Assembly (NCBI RefSeq): GCF_014595955.1
Contig: NZ_JABVCF010000010.1
Location: forward strand, 124,001 to 188,000
From: Pseudaminobacter soli (ex Zhang et al. 2022)
GTDB lineage: Bacteria; Pseudomonadota; Alphaproteobacteria; Rhizobiales; Rhizobiaceae
DNA: 64,000 bases
Direction: 5' to 3'
Both the position numbers and the translations under genes were made by a program. The notes under the pieces were generated by a model that was not told where the DNA came from, did no database searches, and saw nothing but the letters and a program-made list of their open reading frames with translations. Positions 43,118-51,484 of this stretch are shown piece after piece; position 1 is the stretch's first letter, and each line of letters starts with the position of its first letter.

Positions 43118-43489
43118 ATGCACCTGATCGAGCCGAACGTCGTTGGTCTACTGATCTTCGCATTACTAGCAAGTGTAGGTAGCCTGTCTGTGATCGTCAT
43201 GAGTGGGGTTTTCCCGCTCGCAACCCGCCCTGATCTGGCGCGTCCCGTTGGTCTGGGGTTGATCGTGATCAATCTCATCCTGCTCGCCCTCGTCCTTTAT
43301 GGAACGATAGCGTTCGGAGTTGACCATCTCCGTTGGACGAGCATGGTCATCGTTGGCGGACTGGCATTTCTTTTCACGCCGGGACTTTTCAATGTCTGGC
43401 CGGGCAAATGGCGGGACGGCGTGCTGGGTCTTGGCACCATCACGCTTGGGCTTGCTGCTTCGGCCTACTTCCTCGGGACGATGTCCTGA
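43118..43489 (+). CDS. small four-helix membrane protein
   Basis: A 123-residue protein with four predicted hydrophobic segments (about residues 8-30, 43-65, 72-88, 96-118) and few charges. No family recognised. The start at 43118 (MHLIEPNVVGLL) follows GAAGAGGAGAAG; an in-frame ATG at 43076 would add a hydrophilic leader without RBS. It sits 78 bp behind the di-iron hydroxylase and 46 bp before a second tiny membrane protein, so it may be an accessory or electron-transfer anchor of that enzyme (inference from position). Confidence 0.72.
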   Translation: MHLIEPNVVGLLIFALLASVGSLSVIVMSGVFPLATRPDLARPVGLGLIVINLILLALVLYGTIAFGVDHLRWTSMVIVGGLAFLFTPGLFNVWPGKWRDGVLGLGTITLGLAASAYFLGTMS

Positions 43490-43535
43490 CTGCCGGCAGC
43501 TCAAAACAACTTCAGGTTAATAAGGAGAAGAACTT

Positions 43536-43727
43536 ATGCCCTTTACGATCAAGCTGGGCTTATCCGTGATGGTCGCTTTGGCCGCCATCGGTGGGTGGAT
43601 ATACATGGGCTATCTCAATCAAACCGGACCGCAGTGGGCATTGACGTTTCTCGGCCCGTTTGCCGTCGGTTCGCTCTGGATCTTCCCAGAGGTAATGCGC
43701 AACAAGGCCGACGGAAGGGCGAAATGA
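43536..43727 (+). CDS. tiny two-helix membrane protein
   Basis: A 63-residue protein with two hydrophobic segments (IKLGLSVMVALAAIGGWIYM and QWALTFLGPFAVGSLWIF) and a short basic tail (RNKADGRAK). RBS AAGGAGAAG stands 6 bp before the ATG. The stop overlaps the next start by ATGA, indicating coupled translation with the DUF6166-like gene. No family recognised. Possible small subunit or assembly factor of the adjacent membrane hydroxylase. Confidence 0.72.
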   Translation: MPFTIKLGLSVMVALAAIGGWIYMGYLNQTGPQWALTFLGPFAVGSLWIFPEVMRNKADGRAK

Positions 43728-44032
43728 AAACCTATCGAGGTGATAGAACGATTGATGGCGTGGTCGTGGAGGTCGACGGCCAGGACTTGCAGTATTTCAG
43801 GGACGTGAAGCAGTTCAGCAATGCCGCCTTTGAATGGGGATTTGAGGGCCAAGCGGCCACGCAGCTAGCATTTGCACTGCTCTATGATCACACCCGTGAC
43901 AAGGACCACTCTATCCGACTTGCAAAGCCGTTTATGCAGCAAGTCACCGCCAACTTCGGCAACGAGTGGGAAATGACTTCGGCAGATATCGATGCCGCTA
44001 TCAGTCAGGTCACCGCCCTCGCGGAGAGGTGA
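43724..44032 (+). CDS. DUF6166-like protein
   Basis: A 102-residue soluble protein: MKTYRGDRTIDGVVVEVDG, FEWGFEGQAATQLAFALLYD and NEWEMTSADIDAAI follow the pattern of DUF6166 proteins. No catalytic motif or transmembrane segment is visible. DUF6166 has no assigned function; its members occur singly in accessory regions. Here it is translationally coupled to a two-helix membrane protein within the hydroxylase operon. Start at 43724 is fixed by the ATGA overlap. Confidence 0.8.
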   Translation: MKTYRGDRTIDGVVVEVDGQDLQYFRDVKQFSNAAFEWGFEGQAATQLAFALLYDHTRDKDHSIRLAKPFMQQVTANFGNEWEMTSADIDAAISQVTALAER

Positions 44033-44109
44033 ACGACAATAATCCCGAAACACAACCCGAAATAGTTAACGCCGTTACATCCTCATGGGTCATAGAAGGG
44101 TGGGCCTCC

Positions 44110-45219
44110 ATGCCGACAAAATTCAAAGCCGCGGTCCTTCATGCGGCAAATACTCCGCTAAAAACGGAGACGGTCGAGCTCAACGAGATGGGTGCGCGGG
44201 ATGTCCTTGTCAGGGTACGTGCGGCCGGTTTGTGTCACACTGATCTCGAGGTCATCGAAGGCTCGCTGCGCTTACCCTTCCCCATCGTACTTGGGCATGA
44301 GGCATCCGGTGTCGTGGAGGCCATTGGGCCAGAAGCGAAGGGGGTGGCAGTCGGGGATCATGTGATCCTCTCCTGGAACCCCCATTGTGGTGGTTGCTTT
44401 TACTGCGACCAGAGCTTGCCGATCCTATGTGAGGGCTACCTCGGAAACACGCCGAAGGCCTATGGTTTCGATGGCCGACCCAAGCTCCGGTTGGCAGGAG
44501 GACAGGATCTCCATCAACTCATGTATCTTGGCGCGTTCGCGGAATATTGCGTTGTCCAGGATCAGCAGGCGATCCCCGTTCCCAAGGAAATGCCGTTCGC
44601 CCAGGCAGCGTTGATCGGTTGCGGCGTCATGACGGGGGTTGGCGCGGCATTGAACGTCGCAAAAGTCCGACCCGGCAGCGCTGTGATGGTGATCGGCTGC
44701 GGCGCTGTCGGCCTAGCGTCAATCCAAGGCGCGGTTCTCGGCGGAGCCGAAACGATCATTGCCGTCGACCTGCAGGACAGCCGCCTGGATGTCGCTGCCC
44801 AGATGGGCGCGACAGTGCTGGTCAATCCCTCTCGCGAGGAAGCGATCGATGTCGCGCGTGCCCACACCGCCGGGCGCGGTGTCGACATCGTTCTAGAGTC
44901 CGCTGGCAACGAACGCGCATTTCGCCTGACGCTCGAGGCAGTGCGCCCGGGCGGTGAGGTCATTTGGCTCGGCAAAACGGATGTCGACAATGATGTGTCC
45001 TTCCGTTGGGGATCTCTCATGCAGGAAAAGCGGATCCGAAGATCGAGCTACGGGGGTGCGCGGCCGAGGCAGGACTTTCCGTTTCTATGCCGTACCTACC
45101 TGGACGGGCGCCTGCGCCTCGATCCACTGATCTCGCAACGAATCGGGCTCGACGACATCAATCAAGGCTTCGCGGCCTTGAAGGCCGGCGAAACGATCCG
45201 AAGCGTCATTTCTTTCTAA
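44110..45219 (+). CDS. zinc-dependent alcohol dehydrogenase (MDR family)
   Basis: A 369-residue medium-chain dehydrogenase. Catalytic zinc ligands lie in AGLCHTDLEVIEG (Cys, about residue 39) and VLGHEASGVVE (His-Glu); the structural zinc Cys4 set is in HCGGCFYCDQSLPILC. The NAD fold shows VMVIGCGAVGLASIQGAVLG and IIAVDLQDSRLD (Asp favours NAD). This is the class III/aryl-alcohol-like MDR branch. The start at 44110 (MPTKFKAAVLH) matches family N-termini; the frame is open upstream to 43966 without an RBS. It probably oxidises the alcohol made by the upstream hydroxylase (inference). Confidence 0.9.
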   Translation: MPTKFKAAVLHAANTPLKTETVELNEMGARDVLVRVRAAGLCHTDLEVIEGSLRLPFPIVLGHEASGVVEAIGPEAKGVAVGDHVILSWNPHCGGCFYCDQSLPILCEGYLGNTPKAYGFDGRPKLRLAGGQDLHQLMYLGAFAEYCVVQDQQAIPVPKEMPFAQAALIGCGVMTGVGAALNVAKVRPGSAVMVIGCGAVGLASIQGAVLGGAETIIAVDLQDSRLDVAAQMGATVLVNPSREEAIDVARAHTAGRGVDIVLESAGNERAFRLTLEAVRPGGEVIWLGKTDVDNDVSFRWGSLMQEKRIRRSSYGGARPRQDFPFLCRTYLDGRLRLDPLISQRIGLDDINQGFAALKAGETIRSVISF

Positions 45220-45277
45220 CAGTAACGCAAGACCGTCCCTGAACAAGGGAGGGCATCAGTGCATAAGGTAAGAGTTA

Positions 45278-46075
45278 ATGCTTGTAGAGACTTCTGACGG
45301 GATGTTGGAATGTCTGACCGCCGGCCAGACCGGTGCCGGAAGCGTGGTTTTGGTGCATGGCATTCAAGGCACGGCGTCGGTCTGGAAGCCGGTCATGGGA
45401 TCGCTTTCGACTAACCGGCGTGTGATTGCACCGCACCTGCGCGGACGAGCAGGATCGTTCTCACCCGACACGGCTGCATCCTATGCGCTTTCGAACTTCG
45501 CCAGCGATCTGCATTCCGTGATCAACACGATCTCGGGGCCGGTGCTGCTCATCGGTTGGAGCATGGGCGGGTTTGTCGCGCTCGAATATCTGACGCGCTT
45601 CGGCACCGGTCGCTTGATTGGCCTGGGGCTCATCAGCAGCAGTCCGTGCATCAAAGCAACAGCCGGAATCGGCGCCACCTGGTTCAAAGGAGAGACGAGC
45701 GAGGAGCTCGCATTGGATGCGCTTGCCAGGGCGGAACGGCTGCAACTGACCGAAACTGCAACGGACACGGCCGTTGCAGGCTCATGGATGAGCGTGAGCA
45801 TGGCGGACTACCGTGCGATGCTATCCGCTATTTCCCTTCCTGTCCTGGTGCTGCACGGAGCCGACGACGGCGAATGCCCGGTCGAGCACGGTAGGGCCAT
45901 GGCTGCAGCCATTCCCAATGCGGCGCTCGAGGTATGGGACGGGTGCGGACATGTGCCAATGTCCTTCGATCCCGGCCGTTTCACTGAAAAGCTTAATCGC
46001 TTCATTTTGGACTGTGAACGCATGGGGAACCGCTGCGCTCAAAAACAACTGATTTTCAATTCAGTTGACCACTGA
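45278..46075 (+). CDS. alpha/beta hydrolase
   Basis: A 265-residue alpha/beta-hydrolase: oxyanion-hole segment VLVHGIQGTASVWKP, nucleophile elbow LIGWSMGGFVALEYL (Ser about residue 93), acid in LHGADDGECPVEHGR and catalytic His in GCGHVPMSFDPG. The triad looks complete. It resembles ring-cleavage or ester/lactone hydrolases in catabolic operons. It lies 58 bp behind the zinc alcohol dehydrogenase on the same strand, and 94 bp before the GntR regulator. Substrate unknown. Confidence 0.88.
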   Translation: MLVETSDGMLECLTAGQTGAGSVVLVHGIQGTASVWKPVMGSLSTNRRVIAPHLRGRAGSFSPDTAASYALSNFASDLHSVINTISGPVLLIGWSMGGFVALEYLTRFGTGRLIGLGLISSSPCIKATAGIGATWFKGETSEELALDALARAERLQLTETATDTAVAGSWMSVSMADYRAMLSAISLPVLVLHGADDGECPVEHGRAMAAAIPNAALEVWDGCGHVPMSFDPGRFTEKLNRFILDCERMGNRCAQKQLIFNSVDH

Positions 46076-46119
46076 TATACAACTCCCATATTTGTATGGC
46101 ATTTTTCTTGAACATCGAT

Positions 46120-46146
46120 CGGTTTAGACACGACACTCCTAAACCG
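46120..46146. promoter_or_regulatory. candidate GntR operator (perfect 8-bp inverted repeat)
   Basis: CGGTTTAG (46120-46127) and CTAAACCG (46139-46146) form a perfect inverted repeat with an 11-base spacer; the same octamer recurs at 46190-46197 just inside the gene. Lying 24 bp before the GntR/FCD start codon, this is a good candidate autoregulatory site. Confidence 0.5.
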
Positions 46147-46169
46147 TTCAAGAGGGCCGTCTCATAGTG

Positions 46170-46859
46170 ATGCAATCGAAAGAATCTACCGGTTTAGCGG
46201 TTGACGCCTCGTCCGACAGTGGACAGGGCGGAGATACGATGACCGACCGCGCTTATCGCCAGATTGAGGAGGCAATCATAACCCTCCGTCTGCGGCCCGG
46301 ACAGGTTCTTTCCGAGACGCAGCTAGCAGACAGTCTCGATATGGGTCGCACACCGGTCCGCGAGGCTCTCCAGCGCCTCGCGCGCGAGGGGATGATCACC
46401 GTTTTGCCTCGCCGCGGCGCGCTGGTGTCCGAAATCAATCTTTCGAGACAGCTGATGCTATTGGAACTGCGTCGGGAGATAGAGCGGCTTTGCGCCCGCA
46501 AGGCGGCTCAGCGCGCCGCGCCGGAGGAGCGAGAGGCTTTCTCGGCACTTGCCGATCAGTTGGCAAAGGCGGCGAGCGAGAGGGACGATGCAGCCTTCAT
46601 GCGTCTGGATTTACAGTTCAACCAGATGTTGCTGGCCGCCAGCCGCAACGAATTCGCCGAACGGGCAATGCATCGGATCCAAGGCCTTTCGAGACGCTTC
46701 TGGTTCCAGCATTACCGCGAGTCTCTCGACCTTGAGAAGTGTGCAATGCTGCACTCGAAAGTCGCCCGCGCCATTGCTTCGGGCGATGGCGACAAGGCGG
46801 CGGCGGCTTCTGACGATTTGATTGACTATATCGTCGAGTTCACCCGTTCGACCATTTGA
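46170..46859 (+). CDS. GntR-family regulator, FCD (FadR C-terminal) subclass
   Basis: A 229-residue protein. The N-terminal winged helix has AYRQIEEAIITLRLRPGQVL and MGRTPVREALQRLAREGMI. The C-terminal helical FCD domain (about residues 95-225) contains LLELRREIERLCARKAAQ, FMRLDLQFNQMLLAA and MLHSKVARAIASGDGDKAA, with the Asp/His positions used for metal and carboxylate binding. FCD regulators generally sense organic acids. A GTG directly precedes the ATG and could also start. Candidate CGGTTTAG sites lie at its promoter. It may control the hydroxylase/hydrolase genes upstream, the bhc/glc genes, or both. Confidence 0.88.
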   Translation: MQSKESTGLAVDASSDSGQGGDTMTDRAYRQIEEAIITLRLRPGQVLSETQLADSLDMGRTPVREALQRLAREGMITVLPRRGALVSEINLSRQLMLLELRREIERLCARKAAQRAAPEEREAFSALADQLAKAASERDDAAFMRLDLQFNQMLLAASRNEFAERAMHRIQGLSRRFWFQHYRESLDLEKCAMLHSKVARAIASGDGDKAAAASDDLIDYIVEFTRSTI

Positions 46860-46952
46860 ACGTCGGTGCCGAGGCGGCGGACTGACGTTGCATCGGCGCC
46901 GAGGCGTGAGGGCCCGGCCCCTTCCCGTTCGGCTGCCGCACCTTCTGTCCGC

Positions 46953-47918
46953 CTAGAAGTCGATTTCGATCGCGACACCTTTAGAAACGGCGAGATCAAC
47001 CGTTTTTGATGCAACGGCGAGATCCTGAAGACCGACGCCCGTGCCATCGAACAACGTGATCTGGTCAGCAGATGTACGACCAGGGTGAGCGCCGTTGATG
47101 ACGGTGCCTAGTTCAATGATATCTTCCGGCGCGATCAGGCCTTTTCCAATGGCGTGCTGACTCTCGCCGATCGTGATTGCCTGTGCAACTTCATCGGTGA
47201 ACACGCTGGCATTTGCCACAAGCTCCGCCTCGACCTCTTGCTTGCCCTTCGTGTCGGTTCCCATGCAGGCGAGATGTGTTCCCGGCCGAACCTGTGACGC
47301 TTTCAGGATGGGGTCGAAGGACGACGTAATGGAGATGATGACATCTGCCTCGGCACCGAGACGATCAAGGCTGACTGCCTCGAAGGGAAGGTCCTCCTCC
47401 TTGGCAACCTCCTCCAGACGGCTCAGCATTTCCGGAACCACGTTCCAGCCGATGACCTTTTCGAACTTTCGCTGAGCAAGTGCTGCGCGCAGTTGAAAGG
47501 TCGACTGATGTCCGGCGCCGATCATGCCGAGGACCTTCGCGTCCTGACGGGCGAGATATTTGATGGAGACTGCCGAAGCGGCAGCCGTGCGCAATGCAGT
47601 GAGCAGGTTCCCGCCTACGATCGCGCGGCACTGGCCCGTGTCAGCATCGAACAGGAAAATTGCTGACTGGTGGTTGGTCAGCCCCTTCTCGACGTTGTTG
47701 GGCCAGAAACCGCCCGACTTGAGCCCGAGAGCCAAGCTTTCTCGATCGAACCCTGATTTGAAACCATACAGGGCGTCCGCATGGCCGATTGCCTCGCGAA
47801 TGACCGGGAAATTGTAGGCAGATCTTCTGGCCATGGACGCGAATACGCCTTCAACGGCGGTAAGGCAGTCGGCCGGCGTGATCAGCTTGGCGATATCTTT
47901 TTCAGGGACGACGATCAT
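46953..47918 (-). CDS. bhcD: iminosuccinate reductase (beta-hydroxyaspartate cycle)
   Basis: A 321-residue ornithine cyclodeaminase/mu-crystallin-family protein: ALGLKSGGFWPNNVEKGL, NLLTALRTAAASAVSIKYLA, NAD-site VLGMIGAGHQSTFQL and the acidic EDIIELGTVI. Alone it would be called ornithine cyclodeaminase-like, but it is the last gene of bhcA-B-C-D order and so is assigned as the reductase that converts iminosuccinate to L-aspartate, regenerating the amino donor. The 48-bp gap to bhcC suggests one transcript. Family call from sequence; specific function from cluster context and the Paracoccus denitrificans pathway. Confidence 0.9.
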   Translation of the reverse strand: MIVVPEKDIAKLITPADCLTAVEGVFASMARRSAYNFPVIREAIGHADALYGFKSGFDRESLALGLKSGGFWPNNVEKGLTNHQSAIFLFDADTGQCRAIVGGNLLTALRTAAASAVSIKYLARQDAKVLGMIGAGHQSTFQLRAALAQRKFEKVIGWNVVPEMLSRLEEVAKEEDLPFEAVSLDRLGAEADVIISITSSFDPILKASQVRPGTHLACMGTDTKGKQEVEAELVANASVFTDEVAQAITIGESQHAIGKGLIAPEDIIELGTVINGAHPGRTSADQITLFDGTGVGLQDLAVASKTVDLAVSKGVAIEIDF

Positions 47919-47966
47919 GACAATTCCGCTTGGTAGGAAGGGGGGCGATGGCCCCCCGATATGGCG

Positions 47967-49133
47967 TCAATAGGCTTTGCCGCGGGCGGAAACGGGCCAA
48001 AGAGTTTCCACCTTGCCGTTACGAACACCGACATACCAGTCGTGGACGTTGCAGGTCGGGTCGCAGTGACCAGGAACCAGCTTGAGCTTCTCGTTCACCT
48101 TCAGAACGCCGTTCAGGTCCTCGATGACGCCATGCTCGTCCGAGCACTTGATATATTTGACGTCATCGCGGCCGTAGATGAACGGCAGGCCGGAATCGAC
48201 GGACTGGGCCTTCAGACCGGCGTCACAGATCGCCTTGTCGGCCTTGGCGTGGGACATGACGCTCGTCAGGATGAAGAGCGCGTTCTCCCATTCGCCCTGG
48301 TCGATGCGCTTGCCGTTCTCATCACGGATGCGGCCGTAGTCAGCGTCCATGAAGGCGTAGCTGCCGCACTGGAGCTCGTTATAGATGCCGGAGTTCGACT
48401 CGAAGTAGTAGCTGCCGGTGCCGCCGCCTGAAACGATCTCGGGCTCGAGGCCTTCCTTCTTCAGTGCCTCGACGGCGTCCGTCACCTGGGCGATGGCGGC
48501 GTCGAGCTTGGCCTTGCGGGCATCGTAGTCGTCCATGTGCTGCATGGCGCCCTGGTAAGCCTGGAGGCCGAGGAAGCGCAGGTTGGGGGCAGCGGCGGCG
48601 GCCTTCGCGATCTCGACCACGGCCTCGGTCGTCGTCACGCCGCAGCGGCCGGCGCCGCAGTCGATCTCGACGAAGACGTCGAGGGTGGTGCCGTGCTTCT
48701 GGGCGGCGGCGGAGAGGTCGACGATGTTCGCAACGTCGTCGACGCAGACGATGACGCGACCGTCGTTGATCTTCGGCATCCGGGCGGCGCGGTCGATCTT
48801 GGCCGGGTCGCGGACCTGGTTCGAGACGAGGATGTCCTTGATGCCGGCGCGGGCGAAGACCTCGGCCTCGGAGACCTTCTGGCAGCAGACGCCGATGGCG
48901 CCGCCTTGTTCCATCTGCAGCTTCAGGACGTCGACGGACTTGTGCATCTTGCCATGCGCGCGGTGGCGCATGTTGTGAGCCTTTGCGTAGTCGCCCATCT
49001 TCTTGATGTTCCTCTCGAGCGCATCAAGATCGAGGATCAGGCAGGGCGTCTGAATTTCGCCGACGCTCATGCCGGGAAGAGCGGGCACGTCATACCCGAC
49101 TTCCATGCCGGCGAATTTTGTCTGCATGTTCAT
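47967..49133 (-). CDS. bhcC: beta-hydroxyaspartate aldolase (DSD1/D-threonine aldolase-like)
   Basis: A 388-residue fold-type III PLP enzyme. The N-terminal alanine-racemase-like barrel has GEIQTPCLILDLDALERNI and the PLP Lys in AHGKMHKSVDVLK. The C-terminal D-serine dehydratase-like domain carries the metal site GHCDPTCNVHDWY. In the beta-hydroxyaspartate cycle it condenses glyoxylate with glycine to (2R,3S)-beta-hydroxyaspartate. Length agrees with the characterised Paracoccus enzyme. It lies 13 bp after bhcB. RBS GGGAGATAGAGAA precedes the chosen ATG. Confidence 0.93.
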   Translation of the reverse strand: MNMQTKFAGMEVGYDVPALPGMSVGEIQTPCLILDLDALERNIKKMGDYAKAHNMRHRAHGKMHKSVDVLKLQMEQGGAIGVCCQKVSEAEVFARAGIKDILVSNQVRDPAKIDRAARMPKINDGRVIVCVDDVANIVDLSAAAQKHGTTLDVFVEIDCGAGRCGVTTTEAVVEIAKAAAAAPNLRFLGLQAYQGAMQHMDDYDARKAKLDAAIAQVTDAVEALKKEGLEPEIVSGGGTGSYYFESNSGIYNELQCGSYAFMDADYGRIRDENGKRIDQGEWENALFILTSVMSHAKADKAICDAGLKAQSVDSGLPFIYGRDDVKYIKCSDEHGVIEDLNGVLKVNEKLKLVPGHCDPTCNVHDWYVGVRNGKVETLWPVSARGKAY

Positions 49134-49146
49134 TTCTCTATCTCCC

Positions 49147-50094
49147 TTACTGCCAAGGCAACTTGTCGAGATCGACGTTTCCGCCGGTGATGATGACGCC
49201 CACCCGCTTTCCAGCGAATACGCCCTTATTTTTCAGAATGGTTGCCAGCGGCACCGCACTTGAGGGTTCCACCACGATCTTCATGCGTTTCCAAATGAGC
49301 TTCATGGCGTCCACGATCTCATCTTCGGACGCGGTCAGAATGTCGGTGACGTGATTTTTGACGAAATGCCATGTGAGGTCCTTCAAGGGCACCTTCAGGC
49401 CATCTGCCACGGTGTTCGGGGCGTCGTCGGCGATGATCCGTCCAGCCTTGAAACTACGATAGGCGTCATCCGCCTGCTCCGGTTCGGCTGCATAGATCTT
49501 GATGGCGGGCGCGAAGTTGGAGATCGTGAGGCATGTGCCCGAGACCATGCCGCCCCCGCCGATCGGTGCGATGACGGCATCGAGCCCGTCCACCTGCGCG
49601 ATCAATTCTGTCGAGCACGTCGCCTGGCCGGCAATGACCCGATGATCATTGTAGGGATGCACGAACTCAGCACCGGTTTCGGCCACCACCTCGGCGAAAA
49701 CCGCCTCGCGCGATGTCGTCGAGGGCTCGCATTCTACCACGCGGCCACCGTAACCACGCACGGCGTCCTTTTTTGCCTGCGGCGCGGTTCGCGGCATAAC
49801 GACCGTGCACGGAATACCCCGTCGTCCCGCGGCATAGGAGAGGCATGTGCCATGATTGCCGGAAGAATGGGTTGCGACGCCCCTGGCCGCCTGTTCGTCG
49901 GTAAGCCCGAAGACCGCGTTGGAAGCGCCGCGAGCTTTGAAGGCGCCCGCCTTCTGCAAGTTCTCGCACTTGAAGAACAGCTCTGCGCCGGCAACAGAGT
50001 TGATGTACTCCGACGTCAGAACCGGTGTTCGGTGGATAAACGGCTTGATGCGCGTGTGGGCGGCAAACATGTCCGCAATTGTCGGAATATACAT
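49147..50094 (-). CDS. bhcB: beta-hydroxyaspartate dehydratase
   Basis: A 315-residue fold-type II PLP enzyme of the threonine dehydratase/serine racemase group. PLP Lys53 sits in ENLQKAGAFKARGASNAV; ATHSSGNHGTCLSYAAG and the glycine-rich loop APIGGGGMVSGTC bind the cofactor phosphate. In the cycle it dehydrates beta-hydroxyaspartate to iminosuccinate. It lacks the ACT regulatory domain of biosynthetic threonine deaminases. It is 10 bp downstream of bhcA and 13 bp upstream of bhcC, so the genes are tightly coupled. Assignment to BhcB rests on the intact bhc context. Confidence 0.92.
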   Translation of the reverse strand: MYIPTIADMFAAHTRIKPFIHRTPVLTSEYINSVAGAELFFKCENLQKAGAFKARGASNAVFGLTDEQAARGVATHSSGNHGTCLSYAAGRRGIPCTVVMPRTAPQAKKDAVRGYGGRVVECEPSTTSREAVFAEVVAETGAEFVHPYNDHRVIAGQATCSTELIAQVDGLDAVIAPIGGGGMVSGTCLTISNFAPAIKIYAAEPEQADDAYRSFKAGRIIADDAPNTVADGLKVPLKDLTWHFVKNHVTDILTASEDEIVDAMKLIWKRMKIVVEPSSAVPLATILKNKGVFAGKRVGVIITGGNVDLDKLPWQ

Positions 50095-50104
50095 GATTAC
50101 CTCT

Positions 50105-51295
50105 TCAGGCCGCCGCTTTAACTTCAGACGCGATATCGTTGCGGTAGTATTCCTGCGCAGCGGCCACGCCCGACCCGAGTTTGATGCTCAGCCCGAGATC
50201 GGCCATTGCCATCTCGGCGGTCGCGACCCCTGACAGCGCCATGACGTCCGTGAGGCTACCTAGATGGCCGATCCGGAAGACCTTTCCGGCGACATCGCCC
50301 AAGCCAACGCCAAACGCGACGTCGTATTTCTTGGCGGCATGGGCGACGATGGACGTCGCATCGAAACCTTCAGGGGTTCGGATCGCGGTGACCGTATCGG
50401 AATAGTACCGTTCATGGGTGGCGCAAATCTCCAGGCCCCAGGCATGGACGGCAGCGCGGATACCCGAGGCAATGCGGTGGTGCCGCAAAAAAACCTGATC
50501 CAGCCCCTCGGCCAACAGCAACTCCGTCGACATCTTCAGGCCATTCAGCAGCCCAACCGCCGGCGTGTACGGATAGGCATTGTTGGCATAGCTCTTCGCC
50601 ATGTCGCGAATGTCGAAGAATGTGCGCGGCAGCTTCGCAGTTTCGAGTGCTTCTATAGCCCGGGGAGAAAAAGCGGTGATCGCAAGCCCGGCAGGCAGCA
50701 TGAAGCCTTTTTGCGAACCGGTGACGGCAATATCGACTCCCCATTCGTCCATGCGGAAATCCATCGAGGCGATGGAACTGACGCCGTCGACAAACAACAA
50801 TGCGGGATGCCCGGCGGCATCGAGTGTGCGCCGGATCGCAGCGATGTCGGACTTGACGCCCGTCGCGGTCTCATTGTGGGTAACCAACACGGCTTTGATT
50901 TCATGCGCCTTGTCGGCGACCAGTATTTCCTCATACCGGTCGGCCGGGGCGCCCTCACCCCACTTTGCATCGATCACATCGACCTTGAGACCGTGCCGTT
51001 GGCACATGTCGATCCAGCGATGACTGAACATCCCGTACCGGGCGGCAAGAACGCGATCGCCGGGGCTGAGGGTGTTTGTGATCGCCGTCTCCCAACCGCC
51101 TGTGCCGGTCGAAGGGAACACGAAGATCGAGGCGCTCTCACTCTTGAGGACTTTTTTGACCCCGGCCAGCGCCGGGCGAAGGATTTCCCCGAACAACGGT
51201 GAACGGTGATCAAGGGTGGGCATATCCGAGGCCTTGCGAAGGATCTCGGGCATGTTCGTCGGCCCCGGGATGAAAACCGGATTTTGCATATACAT
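50105..51295 (-). CDS. bhcA: L-aspartate:glyoxylate aminotransferase
   Basis: A 396-residue class V PLP aminotransferase (serine-glyoxylate aminotransferase-like): NPVFIPGPTNMPEILRKASD at the N-terminus, FPSTGTGGWETAITN, VTHNETATGVKSD, FVDGVSSIASMD and PLP Lys196 in VTGSQKGFMLPAG. In the cycle it transfers the amino group of aspartate to glyoxylate, giving glycine and oxaloacetate, the net product. The start at 51295 is chosen over 51325 because AGGAGGAACCTC gives correct spacing and the protein then has the known BhcA length. It is the first gene of bhcABCD. Confidence 0.94.
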   Translation of the reverse strand: MYMQNPVFIPGPTNMPEILRKASDMPTLDHRSPLFGEILRPALAGVKKVLKSESASIFVFPSTGTGGWETAITNTLSPGDRVLAARYGMFSHRWIDMCQRHGLKVDVIDAKWGEGAPADRYEEILVADKAHEIKAVLVTHNETATGVKSDIAAIRRTLDAAGHPALLFVDGVSSIASMDFRMDEWGVDIAVTGSQKGFMLPAGLAITAFSPRAIEALETAKLPRTFFDIRDMAKSYANNAYPYTPAVGLLNGLKMSTELLLAEGLDQVFLRHHRIASGIRAAVHAWGLEICATHERYYSDTVTAIRTPEGFDATSIVAHAAKKYDVAFGVGLGDVAGKVFRIGHLGSLTDVMALSGVATAEMAMADLGLSIKLGSGVAAAQEYYRNDIASEVKAAA

Positions 51296-51354
51296 GAGGG
51301 TTCCTCCTAAGGGTTTGTCCGACAACTACCACGGCCCACCGCTAAAATAAATTT

Positions 51355-51438
51355 TTTTGAAATGGTTTTTCAAAATTCACCATGATCATCAATATAGCTG
51401 CAGAAACAATCTGCTAACATTTTTCATTGCGCAAAATG
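51355..51438. promoter_or_regulatory. bhcR-bhcA divergent control region with AT-rich inverted repeats
   Basis: Strongly AT-rich against a GC-rich background. TTTTGAAA-N5-TTTCAAAA (51355-51375) is a perfect 8-bp inverted repeat of the kind bound by IclR proteins. A second, CATTTT-N9-AAAATG (51418-51438), encloses the palindrome TTGCGCAA (51427-51434). They lie between the two starts and are likely BhcR sites (inference). Confidence 0.5.
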
Positions 51439-51484
51439 TTTTTTCATGCAAATTTTATTTACCGATGATCGGTACGAGATAGAC

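Noticed and set aside
46861-46906. Partial direct repeat (GTCGGTGCCGAGGCG / ATCGGCGCCGAGGCG) between the GntR gene and bhcD
   Set aside because: Short and imperfect, in a 93-bp convergent gap; no sign of function beyond a possible weak RNA structure.
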